64,000 bases of DNA. Origin: Chenopodium formosanum. Its lineage: Eukaryota; Streptophyta; Magnoliopsida; Caryophyllales; Amaranthaceae. A program made the translations under genes and the position numbers. Below are positions 11,037 through 24,292 of this stretch, one piece after another. The notes beneath the pieces were generated by a model, which searched no databases, was not told the origin of the DNA, and saw nothing but the letters and a program-made list of their open reading frames with translations. How positions within the stretch are numbered: position 1 is the first letter of the stretch; every line of letters starts with the position of its first letter. The DNA lies in assembly GCA_024500155.1 (NCBI GenBank), contig CM044856.1, positions 49,228,303 to 49,292,302 on the forward strand. The letters run 5' to 3'.

Positions 11037-12155
11037 TCATCCAGTCTTCTCGCTAACTAGAGGCAATGGGATCTTGTTTGCTTCTATGAGATCTTGAATG
11101 AGATTTTAATACCTGTAGCATTCATCAATAGTATGACCGCGCCCTCGATGGTACTTGCAATAGGAGTTTGGATTCCATCTCGAAGATTGATTTTCCAGTG
11201 TTGGATCCTCTATAGGGCCAATAGGTTTGATTAATCCTCGATCATAGTGACGATCGAAAGTAGCATCGTAGGTCATTACAATGGGTGTGAACCCTCGCCT
11301 GGGTTTCCTTTTAGATCCTTGATTGTCCATGGCTAAGACACCATCATGGTCAAAGGTACTAACACTATTACTAGAGTGGGCGTTTTCGGAAGAAGAAGGA
11401 TTGTCGTTCTTCTTTCCTTTCCAGCCACCGTGGTTACTATTGTTAGTAGCTTTTTGCTTTGCGAGGTCATCTTCGATTTCAATTCCAATGTCATAAACGA
11501 CCTTGAAAGTATGGAAGTTGTGTTAATATTTTAAGTGCTTTGAATACTTTTCTTGGAGATTCTTGATAAACATACTCACATACTCCTTTTCGGTGGGAAC
11601 CTCAATCGTCTTGGCAGAAGTTTCCTTCTATTTATTAAAGAAAGAAGTAAAGCTTTCATTCTCTTTTTGTCTTAGCATCTCCAGTTGTCTATGATCGGTT
11701 TCAACTTGAATATTGCATTTGTATCTATCAACGAAAGCGTTTACTATCGATTCCCAAGTAGAGGTTTTCTCCTTGTTAAGGGAGAAGAACCATTGTTGGC
11801 AAACGGTTTTGAGAGATAGTGGGAACAGAGAGGGGAAAACCTTCTTATTGATACCCTTAATGCTCATTATGGTTTCAAAAGCTCTTAGATGGAAGTAAGG
11901 GTTATCTGTTGCCTTGAATTTAGGGATGTCAGTGGCGTTGAACTTATGCGGAAGAAGTTCCTTGTCCAGTGAGACCCCTTGTGAACTCATGCCCTGAAAT
12001 TTATAGTCGCTAGATAGCTTGCTTAGACTCTCTTGCATGAGACTCATTTATTGTTGCTTCACGGGATCATCGATCTTGAGGGTGAGTAGCTTCAGTGTCT
12101 CAGTCACGTTAGTCAATTGACTCCTAAGTTCATTAACTTCCTCTTGAGTTGCCAT
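11037..12155 (-). pseudogene. Element A gag (degenerate)
   Basis: Starts at ATG 12155 (MATQEEVNELRSQL). It runs through a Ty3/gypsy gag domain (QQWFFSLNKEKTSTWESI, then VDRYKCN) to a CCHC-like zinc knuckle CKYHRGRGHTIDEC (C-x2-H-x4-H-x4-C, the CxYHxxxGHT form of Tat/Ogre gag proteins) and ends at 11037. In-frame stops lie just after the N-terminal block (12048), after FFNK (11628) and after the knuckle. Homologous to B gag at 32494-33615. Structural capsid/nucleocapsid role; too broken to be made as one protein. Confidence 0.8.
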
Positions 12156-13690
12156 TATCTTTTTAGCCTTCCTCTTTTGACAAATCGGTTTATCAAAAAG
12201 TGAGACTTGAATAAAGAGGTTGTCTTTGATTAATCGTCTTTCTCTCTTCGACCAAGTACTGTGGAAAAAGAATTTGGGGATATTCATTGTTAATTATTTG
12301 ACTCAAACTTTTTTCAACATGCAATGGATGGAGTTAGTGAAAAAAGATTGGAATAGAATGTGAAAGAAGAAAAAGATGATGGAGGTGGAGGGATATGAAG
12401 AATTAGGAATATAATGTACCCCCAACTTAAACGACGGAAAAGACCGACTCATGCATGAACCTAGGACATGGTCATGGTGACATATAAAAAGTGTGTGATA
12501 TGACTAGTGAGTGTATGTGACATGTTAAGACTTGTGTCATGACCATGTGGCTAGACTACGTGACTAGACTCAAGCAAAGACTAAATTAAGACCTCGCGTA
12601 TATGCATTAAACTTGACAGACTGTGGTATTTTAGTCATAACTTTTTATCTGTGACTCTGATTTGGATGAAACCAATGCCAAATTAAAGATAAAACTCGGA
12701 GCTACAGATCCATAAGTTGTAAAACTCGTAACTCTCCCTAGAACTTCGCTATGACCAAAACAAGTTGACGCTTATGCAGTATACGGGAATGAAAATCCGG
12801 GTTGACTTAAAGGAACTATGACTCGATTTTATATTTATTTATTAGCTCAAATTAATTAATTGATTAAATAAACAAAGTCACATAGAGTATGCACAACAAA
12901 TAATGCACAATTAGTCAAGTAGGCACAATATGATGCAATGAGTTTGCAACCTAACCATGGCTCTAGTTCTCTAAAGTTCAGGATATGGTTTAGTCAATAG
13001 AGGGTCCATGGTTAATTGTCTAGATGCACCGCGCAGAAGCCTAACCGTGAAGGGTTGGCGCGAGTGGATGGGACACCGCAAGTTTTAGAAAAAACTCACT
13101 TCCATGGTTTGGTGAATTCAACAATCTCGGATGTACCCTTTGTTGCATGAATTCCCAGAGGGTTATGTCCATATGTAGAACACATGTGGGTTTCAGAAAA
13201 ATGAGAAAAAATTCAATCAGGAAGTAGGATCGAGCAAACAATACGAAAAACTGGGTCAAAATTAGAACGCATATTTCTGGCTCAGTATTAGGGGGAATTG
13301 GCGCAAGCAATCAGAGATTGGCGCCAGCTTTTAACTGTAGCGCCTGGCGCCAATACTGGCGTCTAGCGCTACAGCTAAAATGCTGACGTCAAGCTCCGGC
13401 CCCTGACGCTACTTCCCACATGCCTCAGCAACTTTCTGTGCTCAATAAAATTTTCCAGTTTCGCGCGGTGTTATTTCGGTCCTAGTTGTGAAAGATATTT
13501 CTCAAATTTCCTACCTGTAAAATCCTATGTTTTTAACTCATTACGGATGGTCTTTCCAATGAGATCTTTTTTATGCATATGACAATAATGTTAATAAAAA
13601 TTACGCACATGAAATACTTAGAACATTTCGAGTCTCATCCACTCATTCTAAATCATTGCCGAAACAAATTCAGGAATTAAAATAGAAATC
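12156..13690 (-). mobile_element. Element A 5' leader
   Basis: Non-coding leader between primer site and gag on the minus strand. It is collinear with 2467-3553 and with element B's split leader. A GC-rich GGCGCC block lies at 13290-13415. No gene seen. Confidence 0.7.
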
Positions 13691-13709
13691 CTCCCCAGTG
13701 GAGTCGCCA
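13691..13709 (-). other. Element A primer binding site (tRNA-Arg)
   Basis: On the minus strand TGGCGACTCCACTGGGGA(G), five bases after the LTR end CCCTACA. Same site as at 2449 and 24275. Confidence 0.9.
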
Positions 13710-13714
13710 AAAAT

Positions 13715-15691
13715 TGTAGGGAATATTTCAAGCGTTAATCTTCTTGCTTGACCCCACTGTGATCATACACTAAAGTACGGTGGCGTCCAAAAGGTAAGAA
13801 GATAGAGCAAAAGAGTCGCCTACAAGTTTTAGGAACTTGTAAACCGTTCATAAGATGAAGGTTACACCCCTTAACGATCCAAGAGATCGTCAACTCCATA
13901 AGGTCTAGAACCAAATAAGGGTTCGGGGATGATGGTACAAATCCAACTTAAAAGAGATTGAACCTGCCCTAATAATAGGCCTCTACTTTATTCTGATCGT
14001 ATTCATGTGCGCTTTCTGATTAACATGCAATCAATAAGATTAACCCTAACCCTATTTAATCTATGTTGGTTGAATTTAATGCACAGACAAAACTATTATT
14101 GGCGATCAATTAAATTATAATCACAATTAACCCTAAACAAGATTATTAATTATCTTATTAAGCGTGATTACAAGTACCAATTCCCTTTAAACATGCATAA
14201 AAGACGTGATCAAGCAATAAAGAATAAATATCAAGCAACATAATAAATAATAATAAATAATCAATCATTAGAATAAACATGAATAATAATAATTATCATC
14301 ATAATAAAAATAATAATAATCATAAATTATCATAAATTATAACAATTATAATCATAATCATATTTATGTTAATCTTAAAGCATAATAATAGCAAGATCCT
14401 AGGCATGATACTAACAAGGTTAATAACAAACCCTAACTTGTCACTAAGAAATAAAAATTAAATCTTTAAACCTAACATGATACTAACAATCATAAATATT
14501 AGGAAGAACATAGGAAGCATCGTAACAATCATATTTAATATTAAAATTACCCTAGACATGATATTAGGAATATCATAATAACAATGTAAACATGACTTCT
14601 ACATCACAAATCAATATATCAATTAAAGTACTTACTTTGATGTTTCGTACCTCTTTTTAATAACAAAATACACTCGTTAGTAACTTCAAGGAAAATAATA
14701 AACAAACAATTAAATTAAATTAAATAATTGAAATAGAGATTTGGGACCAAACCCTCAGAAATTAAACATTTCACGTCTAGGGCGAAGGCAACTTCAAATA
14801 TGGCTAGGTGTTTCTAGATCTTGCGAATGCGGAATTTTGTATGTGAAAACAAAGTTTAGAAGGAAAAAAGAAAAGGATGAAAGATTAAGAGGATGCTAAT
14901 TAAAACTGGTTATTGATGAAACTTGTGAATGAGGAGAATTGGTGAATGAAAACGGAGTTTTTAATACGATATTTATAGAGAAAATCAGCTAAAAAAATAA
15001 AATAAACCAAACAGAGTCTAACGCACAAAAAAACAGAGTTGGCGCCAACCCTGGCTAACTGGCGCCAAACACCAACACTAGCGCCAGGCGCCAGTGGCTA
15101 GCGCCAGACCTGGTTCCAGGCGCCAAGCCTGATTTTAACGCGTTTTCGGAAATCAGATAAATTTGCCGTACTGGAGGATAAAATCATATAATTTCCTCAA
15201 AAATGCTATTTGATTTTAATTAAAATTCTGAAAAGTCAACTACTCAATTTATCAATGCTAATTGAATTAGGAATGAAAAGAACCTTCTAGAAGAATCTAA
15301 AAGACTAAAACCATTCATAATTGCATTAGGAATGATAAATCATATTAGGCCCTCCCCAAGATCATTGGGCCGCATATAAGGCTCAAAACGGGCCCAGTTT
15401 GGTAAATTGGCCATAATTTCCTCAATATTCATCGGAATTTGGCTTATAATATATCATTGGAAAGCTCTTGTCAAGCCCCATCCAACTACACTTTTATTGG
15501 ACCCATATCATAGACCAACCAAACTGGATTGGCTGTTTTCTTAAAATAAGTTTTCAAAAACAGAGAGAAAAGAAATTAAAATTATTCGCAACACTAGACT
15601 TTCCACACTTTCACTTCATTCAATTATGATTCGACGCGAAAGGTACTCATCATTGGGTTTGGTTTTGGGGAGACACAAATGGGTGTCTACA
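13715..15691 (-). repeat. Element A 5' LTR
   Basis: 1,977 bp, minus strand from TGTAGACACC to CCCTACA, with inverted-repeat ends TGTAG/CTACA. TATA near 14971; GC-rich array 15010-15135. Followed by the primer site, which sets the element's direction. Confidence 0.92.
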
Positions 15692-18133
15692 CATGGGAAG
15701 TGATTCCCACCAGAACCGTATTTATCAAAACCAACTTAGCCGACTAAGACAGCCTTAGAGACCCCCGATTAATAATCTTCCTTGACACCATGTCAATCAA
15801 GTATTGGAAGGAAACTTTTTTCTTTCCACTTAAGTCTATGGGGGCTTTCAAATGTCTTTCCATACATGTAACACTGTTGACTTTTAAAATGCCCTTAAAC
15901 AAATTCACCCTCTCCAAAGCAGTGTTAGAGCTAAATTTGACAAAGGACTTTGCCAAATTTAATTGTTGACCTGAGATATCACGAAACCTCTCAAAAACCT
16001 GCACAATATTCCCACAGGACCTTTCTGTTGCCTCGAAAAAAACCATTGCATCATCCGCAAATAAAAGATGACTAATCGAAGGTGATCTTCTACTGACTCT
16101 GATTCCCTTTAAAAGATGCAGATCCTCAGCGAGGCTCAACATATGTGATAACACATCACACAAAAGAGAAAGAGGAAAGGGGACAAAGGGTCCCCCTGTC
16201 TCAAGCAAGACTCAGGTTTAAAACTCTTCGACTCCTTATTATTAATCAGAGTCTTGAACGAGACTGTTGAAATACATTGTGAAATCCATTGAGTCCACCT
16301 AGCTGGAAAGCTATAGGCTTGCAGTACCTTTAAGAGGAAAAGCCAATTGACCCTATCATAGGCTTTTGACATATCCAGCTTCATGGCTGCTTTGGTGGAT
16401 TGCCCTTTGTTAGTATTAACCACATGTAGGAGCTCATGGCTTAGGAGAATATTATCTTCAACATATCTTCCCGGCACAAAAGCGCTTTGATAATTGGTTA
16501 TCAAATCTGGTAGGTAATTCTTCATCCTATTAACCAAACACTTAGCAATACATTTGTAGATTGTATTGCAGAGGCTAATTGGTCGAAATTGAGATGTTGT
16601 CTCTGGTACATCCACTTTTGGTATCATCACCAATATTGAAGCATTTAAACTTTTTAGTAAGTAATCTGTATTGAAAAAATGTTGCACCGCCTTAACCACA
16701 GAGTCCCCCACAATATCCCAATGGATATGGAAAAACTCTGCTATAAAACAGTCCGGCCCTGGCGACTTAAGCTCATGGATAGAGAACATAGCCTTATTTA
16801 TTTCACCAGAGGAAAACTGTTTGACCAACTCCTCCCTCCCTTCTATAGGCAATTGAGGGAGGGCCAGTTCCCTCAAGACCAAGTCAATTCTCTCCCCTAG
16901 CCCCTCACTGTCTACCATAATCAAATTATAAACCTCTTTCAATGAATTTTGAATAAGTACTTAAATGTTTTCCTGTCCCGTAACCCATTCCTTATTTGCA
17001 TTCCTCAAAGTTATTATTTCCCTCCGTTTTTGCCATTGCTTCACCTGGTTATACATCATTGACGAAGGAACATCCCCTAGTTTGACCCACCTATCTTTCA
17101 TCCTTTGTTGCCAATAAAGAAATTCAACCTTACAAATTGGAATCTTTGTGTTGATAGAGTCAATAAACGCCTCCCCCTCCCCAATCGAGCTAATAGAAGC
17201 TCCTTGCTCCATAAGCTCATGTGTTACTTTCCTCCAATTAACTACCCACACCTTCTTTTTGTTCAAACACCAAATTTTTAAAACCTTACGCACACAACCA
17301 CTCCGCTTTGCTAGTTGAAACATGTCTGATCCATAGCTAGGTAACCCCCACGCATTTCCTATCAACACCTTAACATCCTTGAACCGCAGGCACCATCTTT
17401 CCAGTTGGTAGGGACAATTAGATCGTCCTGTTGTCGAAATTGTGTCACACACAATTGCAGCATGGTCTGAAACTGTAATCTATTCATTGAACGCCCTCCC
17501 TTTTGGGAATTCCGTGAACCATTGATTAGTCGAGTAAGCACGGTCTAGCCGCTCCATAATAAGCTCTCCACCCATTCTCTTGTTAGTCCATGTGAAACGC
17601 GACCCCGAAAAGGGCACCTCCACAAGGTTACTTTGTAATCTCCAATCAACAAAAACATCCAGACCTTGAATAAAAATAGACCCTCCTAGCTTATCACTTA
17701 AAAACTCTACTTGATTTAAATCCCCCATAAAAAGGCAATTAGTAATGTTATAAGTTAAATTATAAATCCCCTCCCAAACTGATGCTCTATCCTCTACTTT
17801 TGAAGCTTCGTACAAAAACATAATATGTCTACTACTTCCATTAGGATCAACCAACTTACAAAAGATAAAATTCAAAGAAGTGGCAACACAACTGACATCA
17901 CCTAAGTACCAACTAAACATAGCAAGACCACCTTTAGAACGTTCCGAGTCCACCCCTATAGAAAAATTTGGGTTGAACTTAACAACTAGACTACTAACTT
18001 TGTCAAAAGACATTTAAGTTTCTGATAAAAACATAAAATTAGGAACTTTTGAAGATAATAACCACACTAAGTAAAAATGTGTAGGGGAAAGTGGGTCATT
18101 AAGGCCTCTACAATTTCAAGTGATGATTCTCAT
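15692..18133 (-). pseudogene. LINE ORF2, 5' part: endonuclease and reverse transcriptase
   Basis: Start ATG at 18131-18133. The N-terminus reads MRIIT-stop-NCRGL, the usual WNCRG motif of plant L1 endonucleases with W turned to stop. Endonuclease motifs follow: GDLNQVEFLSDKLGG and a VSDHAAIV motif near 17460-17480. The RT (16942 to 15744) shows KLDMSKAYDRVNW with catalytic Asp, LRQGDPLSPF, and FADDAMVFF (the xADD box, about 16050-16061). A frameshift between 16136 and 16208 splits the RT. ORF2 continues at 5934 downwards beyond element A. The product would nick DNA and copy LINE RNA at the target; it is now inactive. Confidence 0.9.
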
Positions 18134-20460
18134 ATCTCCTTCGAGGGTTGACTCGGTGCAACCTCCTCACCCAAATCCATCATCGAATTAAATATTGCTT
18201 GCTCAAGCTCGTCCATATCCATGTCATCTGATTTGTCGCAGAAACGTGAGGTAACTTCCTCACTGCATTGCTTCTTTGGAGTTCCTTTTGAAGAAGACGA
18301 TGCCGACTGCATCCTTTTCTTGCTCCCATTTTTTGAGTGTGGAGATTTTACTTTAACTCCCCATTCCCTTGCCATATCAACATTCGTCAGAGCTTTCGAT
18401 TTAAATTCAAAGTACCCAGATTTATCTCTTTGCCAAATGTTGAAACCTCCCTTCTTTGCCCATCTGTTCAGTGTCTTCAGCCTCTTTTTCTCACCCCACC
18501 CCATATCATACGAGCTAGCTCGCACCATATTGTCATCACATGAGCGCAAGGGAGTCAGCTCTCTTCTTCACACCCACTTTCTTAGCTGATTCAAATAAAG
18601 CATCCACTTTAAAGGAACTAATTGGAGTTACTAGTGAATTCGGGGGATCGAATTCAGTCATTGGTAGATTAACAAACTCTCCCCCAAAGCAGCTGGGAGA
18701 GTCAGGTAAGAACAAAGAGCGCGTAACACTTGGGTAAAACCTCGGTGTTCTCACATCTCTTAATGAGATTGCTAAACGTCTTCCTGCCTCCACAAAAATC
18801 AAATGATTAGCATCTAAATAATCATCAAAAGAAGCATTCGTTACCCCCAAATTTTGAGCCTGCCGCTGAACAGGGGAAGTGGGACTTGACCCTGCTGCTC
18901 GAGTACCCACCCCTTGATCTAGGCGAGTAATATCCTGAAGTAAACCTGTTGTTTGCGCCTGTGCTCTATTAATACCCAGAGCTTGAAACATAGTCTTAGG
19001 TAGGGCATCGTTCGCTTCCGGCTCTCTATTCTGGACTGCTCTCGAAGACTCTCCCACCTCATAAGTTGAATTGCGAAATTTTGCTGGTGTCGACCTCAAT
19101 TGATTTGCTGGAAAGATTGGTGACATATTTCTTCCTGTACACTCCCTAGAAAAACCCTCACTTTGAACAGAGTTTTGGGGATAGTTCACCACATAAGCAG
19201 AATGATTAGTATAACCCAAACTTAGAGAAGGAAGTGGATTATTAAGATTTGGTACCGTAAACTCAGCGTATGGATCCTGTGTTAGGCCCAATCGACGCCC
19301 AGGTGAGAGTCTAACCTCTCTCTTTCGAGGTTTAAACTCCCCTGCCTCTGCATTTTGCACCTCCGACTGGCTTGAACTATCCGAGCCCGTAAAATAAACT
19401 GTGTCGTTGCTATCATCTGAAGGAAAGTCTGAATCCGAATTTTCATCTACATGCATACGCTCCTCTAGTGGAATGTCTTCTGGTTCTTCCGCCCTAGCCA
19501 GATTAATGGCCCGATTTTGATATCTAAAAGTATCAGGGAGCCCATGTATGTAATTTGTATAGTAAGGGTAATCAAGAGGCCCATGAAAGACCCTTAGCCC
19601 ATCCCTCTCAAATGCTGCTAACCTTCTTGACAAACGCCTAGCTGCAACCTCAACAGTTTGGTTCCAATTACTCGTGTTATGCCCAATTCTACCGCATCTC
19701 TTACATGATCGGAACACTACCTCATATCTAAAGTACACCCATATTACTCTATCCCCTTCAATCGGGATATAACACCCTGGAATTAAAGGTTGAGTAATAA
19801 CAATTATCATCCTTGCCCTTAACTCAGATTTGTTGGGAAGTCGGCCATTAGTAATTGGTTCAAGCTCATGTAGGTAACCTAGATGACAAAAGATCCTTCT
19901 AGCCCAAGCTTCTATAAGGAATTGCAGGGGCAAGCCATAAACTCGCACCCACTATCTAGAGGTTGTGAAGCTAATTTGTTGTGGAATAAGGTTTGCATTA
20001 TAAGGTCTTAAATTTATAATGCGCCCTTCGAACACCGTAGAGTAATGTCTCAGCGGTGCATCGAAATCTGCTGGATGAAAGCACTTAAAGAGGAAATACA
20101 GCCTTGACTGATGTACTCTCACATATTCTCTAGATGCCCATCTTTGGTTAATTATGTGTTGAACATAGGTCTATGGCGGCCGATTTGGGCCCACAAAGAT
20201 TTCAATAACACATCTGTTAAAATTAATATTTGGTAGAATAAGGTTGTTGGGTGGTGGGGTCACTAGAATTCCCATTCTATGGGATCTAGGACGGTGGTGG
20301 GGTTGATTTGTACGGCCCTGGTTATGAAAATGATGGTTTACATGTTGATGGTTGCCATTTGGTTGGTTTTCTTGAGCGGAGTTTTCACCATTTGGTTGGT
20401 TTTCTTGAGCGGAGTTTTCACCATTTGGTTGGTTATCAGAAGGGGGTTATTATTCTCCAT
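18130..20460 (-). pseudogene. LINE ORF1 (nucleic-acid-binding protein), frameshifted
   Basis: Probable start ATG at 20460 (MENNN), followed after a one-base shift by two tandem copies of NQPNGENSAQE. Then comes an RNA-binding-like N-terminal region and a zinc knuckle CKRCGRIGHNTSNW near 19690, whose last Cys is replaced by Trp. The low-complexity C-terminal part changes frame near 18540 (ADSLAL then RSCDDNMV) and ends with TGA at 18130-18132. Plant L1 ORF1 proteins of this type bind LINE RNA. About 777 codons in all. The stop overlaps the ORF2 start as ATGA. Confidence 0.8.
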
Positions 20461-20964
20461 TACTCAGGAGAATAAAAGAGAGGAACTGAAGAAACTAAAG
20501 AACAGAAGAGAAAGCACAGAGAAATAAGAAAGGGACTTGACTGGGTTAATTCTAGTGAAATTGAATGCTCCTACTTATACAGAGGCAAACAGCAGATTTG
20601 AATCAAATTGTACGAGTGCATGAAGTCCAAGTGGCACTAGAATAGAATTGTAACGATTGCTTGCTCAATTTAATAGATGATGTTCATTTATCGGCTCAAG
20701 AAGAGGAGTGCAAAGATATCCCAAATCTGATTGGGAGTGCAAAAGCCAGGGAACAAGGATAGAGAAGGATATTAATGAAAGATATTGGTTAAAGTTTATG
20801 CAAGTGTCACAATCCAAGGGATATAGAAAGGAAGAGATCTTCTAGAGAGAAACAAACCCATAAATCGTTAACCAAGAACAGACAAGAGGAGATTCCGAGA
20901 AATGGAAAAACTCACAATTCTAGTGAGAGACACTCTCATTTTAGAGAGAGAAAGTAAAATCCAC
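20461..20964 (-). other. LINE 5' untranslated region
   Basis: About 500 bp between the LINE 5' end (target duplication at 20965) and the ORF1 ATG. L1 elements carry an internal promoter here; I see no clear TATA box, as expected. No gene. Confidence 0.6.
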
Positions 20965-20978
20965 TTTCAAAGAGTTTG
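20965..20978. repeat. LINE target-site duplication, right
   Basis: TTTCAAAGAGTTTG, identical to 4197-4210. It marks the true 5' end of the LINE, so the LINE is not 5'-truncated. Confidence 0.9.
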
Positions 20979-22700
20979 AAATTGAATAAAACTACTCCTT
21001 TTGAGAATACTTGTATTGTACGAGATGGAATATAGTCTAATTTTATTTTCTTAACTCATAATATTTATCCAAATCTTATATGGTTGGATATATCTTCAAA
21101 TTATCTTTCCAATGATAGATTATAATATTAATTTCGAGTTATAACGAAAAAGATATGAATGAGATATGAAACTCTATCCAAAACTGACACCCTTCCACTA
21201 TTTTGGCCATCTCTTGTAATATACAAAAGATTTTAATCTTATTTTTATTGGGTTGGAAAGTAAACTTTAGGAGCTTTCCAACGACATATTATATGCCTTA
21301 TTGGGATTTCTGGAACAAAAGATATGATAAAAACAAAATCAACAAAAACTGTCTTGCAGCGCCGGACGACAGGCCTATTGCGCGGCACTGCACCCTGTCG
21401 CGCGGGGACAGAGGTTGTTGCGGCGACAGCGTCGAGTTTTTTTCTTGTTTGAACTCCGATTATTTTTTTATCAAATCCGGACTGTTTTCGTTATAAATTG
21501 CCTCCTTTAACCTCCGTTTTTAATCATTAACTCTCATAAAGAATTTCTTTATTCTCTCTATTTCTCTTTTCTTGCCTAGCCTTTTACAAACATAATTCAT
21601 CATACAATAGAACTAGACACACATAGTCAATTTCGAAGTTGCCTTCGCCGTAGACGTGAAAGATTTGATAATCTTGAGGGTTTGGTCCCAAATCTTAATT
21701 TCAATTATTTAATTTAATTCCTTAATTTTATATTTTCCTTGAAGTTACAACGTGTGTATTTTGTTAATAGAAAGAGATACGAGGCATCCAAGTAAGTACT
21801 TTAATTGTTTAATTGATATTATGATATAGAAATCATGTTTAGATTGTTATTTTGATTCCTAGTATCATGTTTAGGATTTTTTTTATAGTATCATGTTAAG
21901 ATGGTATTCCTAGTATTTTGTTTAAGGTGACAACAATAAGTTTCTTATATCAATTATGATTTCTATGATGCTTCCTATTTTCTTTCCTAATAGCATGTTA
22001 GTATCATGTTAGGGTTAAAGCTTTGATCTTTAATGTTTAGTGACATGCTAGGGTTTGTTATTAATCTTGTTAGTATCATTCCTAGGATCTTGCTATTGTT
22101 ATGCTTTAACATGATTATGATAGTTATGATATTTTTAATTCTGATTTTTGTTTTGATGATTATTATTATTGATTATTATGTTGCTTGATGTATTATATTT
22201 GTTAATATTGTTAGATCACACCTTTTATGTCTGTTTAAAGGGAATTGATACTTGTAATCATGCTTAATAAGATAATTAATAATCTTGTTTAAGGTTAATT
22301 TGATTATAATTCAAGTGATCGCCAATAATAGTTTATTTGTGCATTAATATTCAATCAACATAGATAAAACAGGTTTAGGGTAAATATATTGATTGCATGT
22401 TAGTTGAAAGCGCACATGAATACGAGAAGAATAAAATAGAACCCTATTTTTAGGGCGAGTTCTTTCTCTTTTAGATTTGATTCGTACCTTCATTCCCGAA
22501 CACTTGTCATAGTTCTAGACCTATTGGAGTTAACGATCTCCTAGATCGTTAGGGGGTGTAACCTTCACCCTCGAGTTCCTAAAACTTTTTGGCGACTCTT
22601 TGGCTCTTGTTTCCTTCCCTTTGGACGCCACCATGCTTAAGTGTATGATCACAGTGGGGATCAAGTTTGGGGTAATTTTTGAAATATTCCCTAAAGTAAG

Positions 22701-24268
22701 ATATTATTTTCTTGCCTTATAATTTTTATCCGAATCTTATATGGTTTGATATATCCTGAAATTATCTTTTCAATGATATATTATAATATTAATTTTGTGC
22801 TATAACGAAAAAAGATATGAAAGAAATACGAAACTCTCTCCAAAACTGACACCCTTCCAGTATATCAGCCATATCTTTTTTTTCTACAAAAGATTTTAAT
22901 ATATGTTTCTAATTATTTTAGAAAGTAGACATCAAGATCTTTCTAACAACATATTATATGCGTTATATGGACTTTAATATAAAAAGTAATGATAAAAACA
23001 AAATTCGCAAAAAATGCTGACCGGCGAGATTTATTTCGATTCGAAGTCGGATTCTTTTCTATTCCTTCGCCCACTTTTTTCTTACATATAGAGGTCATAT
23101 CACCCCTTTCAATCATAAACACTCATCTAATTCTATTCTCTTCTCTCTTAAGCTAAAGCTTATTCTTTTTCCCTCTTAATTTCTAAACCTTTCCCTTTTT
23201 CTAAATTCCGCATTCACAAGTTCTAGTCACCTAATCAAGTTCGAAGTGGCTAGTGCCCTAGACATGAAAGGTTGATAAATTCTGAGGGTTTGGTCCCAAA
23301 TCCCTATTTCATATATTTAAATTTTTTTCTTGATTTAATATTTTCCTTGAAGTTACTATCGCGTGTATTTTGTTATTAGGAAGAGATACGAGGTATTGAA
23401 GTAAGTAATTTATTTACGTAAATTATTCTTTTGATGTAGAAATCATGCTTATATTATTTTACTAATTCCTAGTATCATGTTAGGATGTCTTTTTGATTGC
23501 TAATATCATTATTAGGGTAATAACAAAGATTTCTAATATCATTTATGTTCCAAGTATCATGTAAAGGTTGCTTCCTGTTCTTTCTTCTATCATGTTAGTA
23601 TCATGTAAGGGTTAAAGCATTGATCTTTAATGCTTAGTGACATGTTAGGATTTGTTATTAATCTTGTTAGTATCATGCCTAGGGTGTTTTTATTACTATG
23701 CTTTAAGATTATGATTTTGATGATGATGATTGTTATTATTAGGTTGCTTGATGTATATTATTATTTTTATTGCTCGATCAAGCCTTTCTTGCATGATTAA
23801 AAGGAATGTGTACTTGTAATCATTTTAATAAGATAATTAATAATCATTTTTAGGCTAATATGGTTATAATTAAATTGATCGCCAATAATTATTTTGTTTG
23901 TGCATTACAATTCAACCAACATAGATTAAACAGGTTTAGGGTTAATATATTGATTGTATGTTAGTCATAAAGCGCACATGAATATGAGAAGAATAAAGTA
24001 GAGACCTATTTTTAGGGTAAGTTCAATCTCTTTTAGGTTGGATTTGTACCTTCATCCACGAATATCAAGTCATGGTTCCAGACCACTATGGAGTTAGCGA
24101 TCTCATGGATCGTGAAGAGGTTTAACCTTTACCCTGTTAACGGTTTACAAGTTCCTAAAACTTGTTGGGGACACTTTTGCTCTAACTTTCTTCCCTTTTG
24201 ACGCCACCATGCTTAAGTATATGATCACAGTGGGGATCAAGTGTGGGGTGCTTGAAATATTCCCTATA
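22701..24268 (+). mobile_element. Element B 5' LTR, right part
   Basis: Resumes the B LTR after the duplicated GTAAG (22696-22700) and ends CCCTATA just before the primer site at 24275. It resembles the B 3' LTR (36755-38738). Its GC-rich block is reduced to a few bases near 23010-23030. Confidence 0.8.
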
Positions 24269-24274
24269 TTTTTT

Positions 24275-24292
24275 TGGCGACTCCACTGGGGA
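24275..24292 (+). other. Element B primer binding site (tRNA-Arg)
   Basis: TGGCGACTCCACTGGGGA after the LTR end. It identifies 22701-24268 as the 5' LTR of the element whose gag is at 32494. Confidence 0.88.

Larger units (their letters stand above)
5935..15691 (-). mobile_element. Element A: gag-only Ty3/gypsy LTR retrotransposon
   Basis: A structurally complete 9.76 kb element on the minus strand. It has a 3' LTR (5935-7958), a 5' LTR (13715-15691), a tRNA-Arg primer site, a degenerate gag (11037-12155), a polypurine-like tract at the 3' LTR and the 5-bp duplication CATGG. Between gag and the 3' LTR there are about 3 kb with no protease, RT, RNase H or integrase, so it could move only with enzymes from another element. 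Its LTRs are very similar, so it is younger than the LINE it splits. It is the best reference copy of the family here. Confidence 0.9.
4211..20964 (-). mobile_element. L1-type LINE, near full length, interrupted by element A
   Basis: About 7.0 kb of LINE (4211-5934 plus 15692-20964) on the minus strand. It ends in a 17-nt poly(A) and is flanked by a 14-bp duplication. In order on the minus strand: 5'UTR, ORF1 with zinc knuckle, ORF2 with endonuclease, reverse transcriptase, zinc-binding RT-associated region and RNase H, then a short 3'UTR. Stops and frameshifts in both ORFs make it inactive. Element A splits ORF2 after the RT. The LINE itself sits in the N solo LTR. Confidence 0.9.
3738..22695 (+). 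mobile_element. Solo LTR of element N, split by a LINE
   Basis: LTR parts 3738-4210 and 20979-22695 (together about 2.19 kb) form one LTR from TGTAGACACC to ATTCCCTAAA, flanked by the 5-bp duplication GTAAG (3733-3737 and 22696-22700). No primer site follows its end; instead the B LTR resumes, so it is a solo LTR left by recombination. A TATA-like TTATAAATT is near 21490. The 16.7 kb between the two parts is the LINE with element A inside it. Confidence 0.85.
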
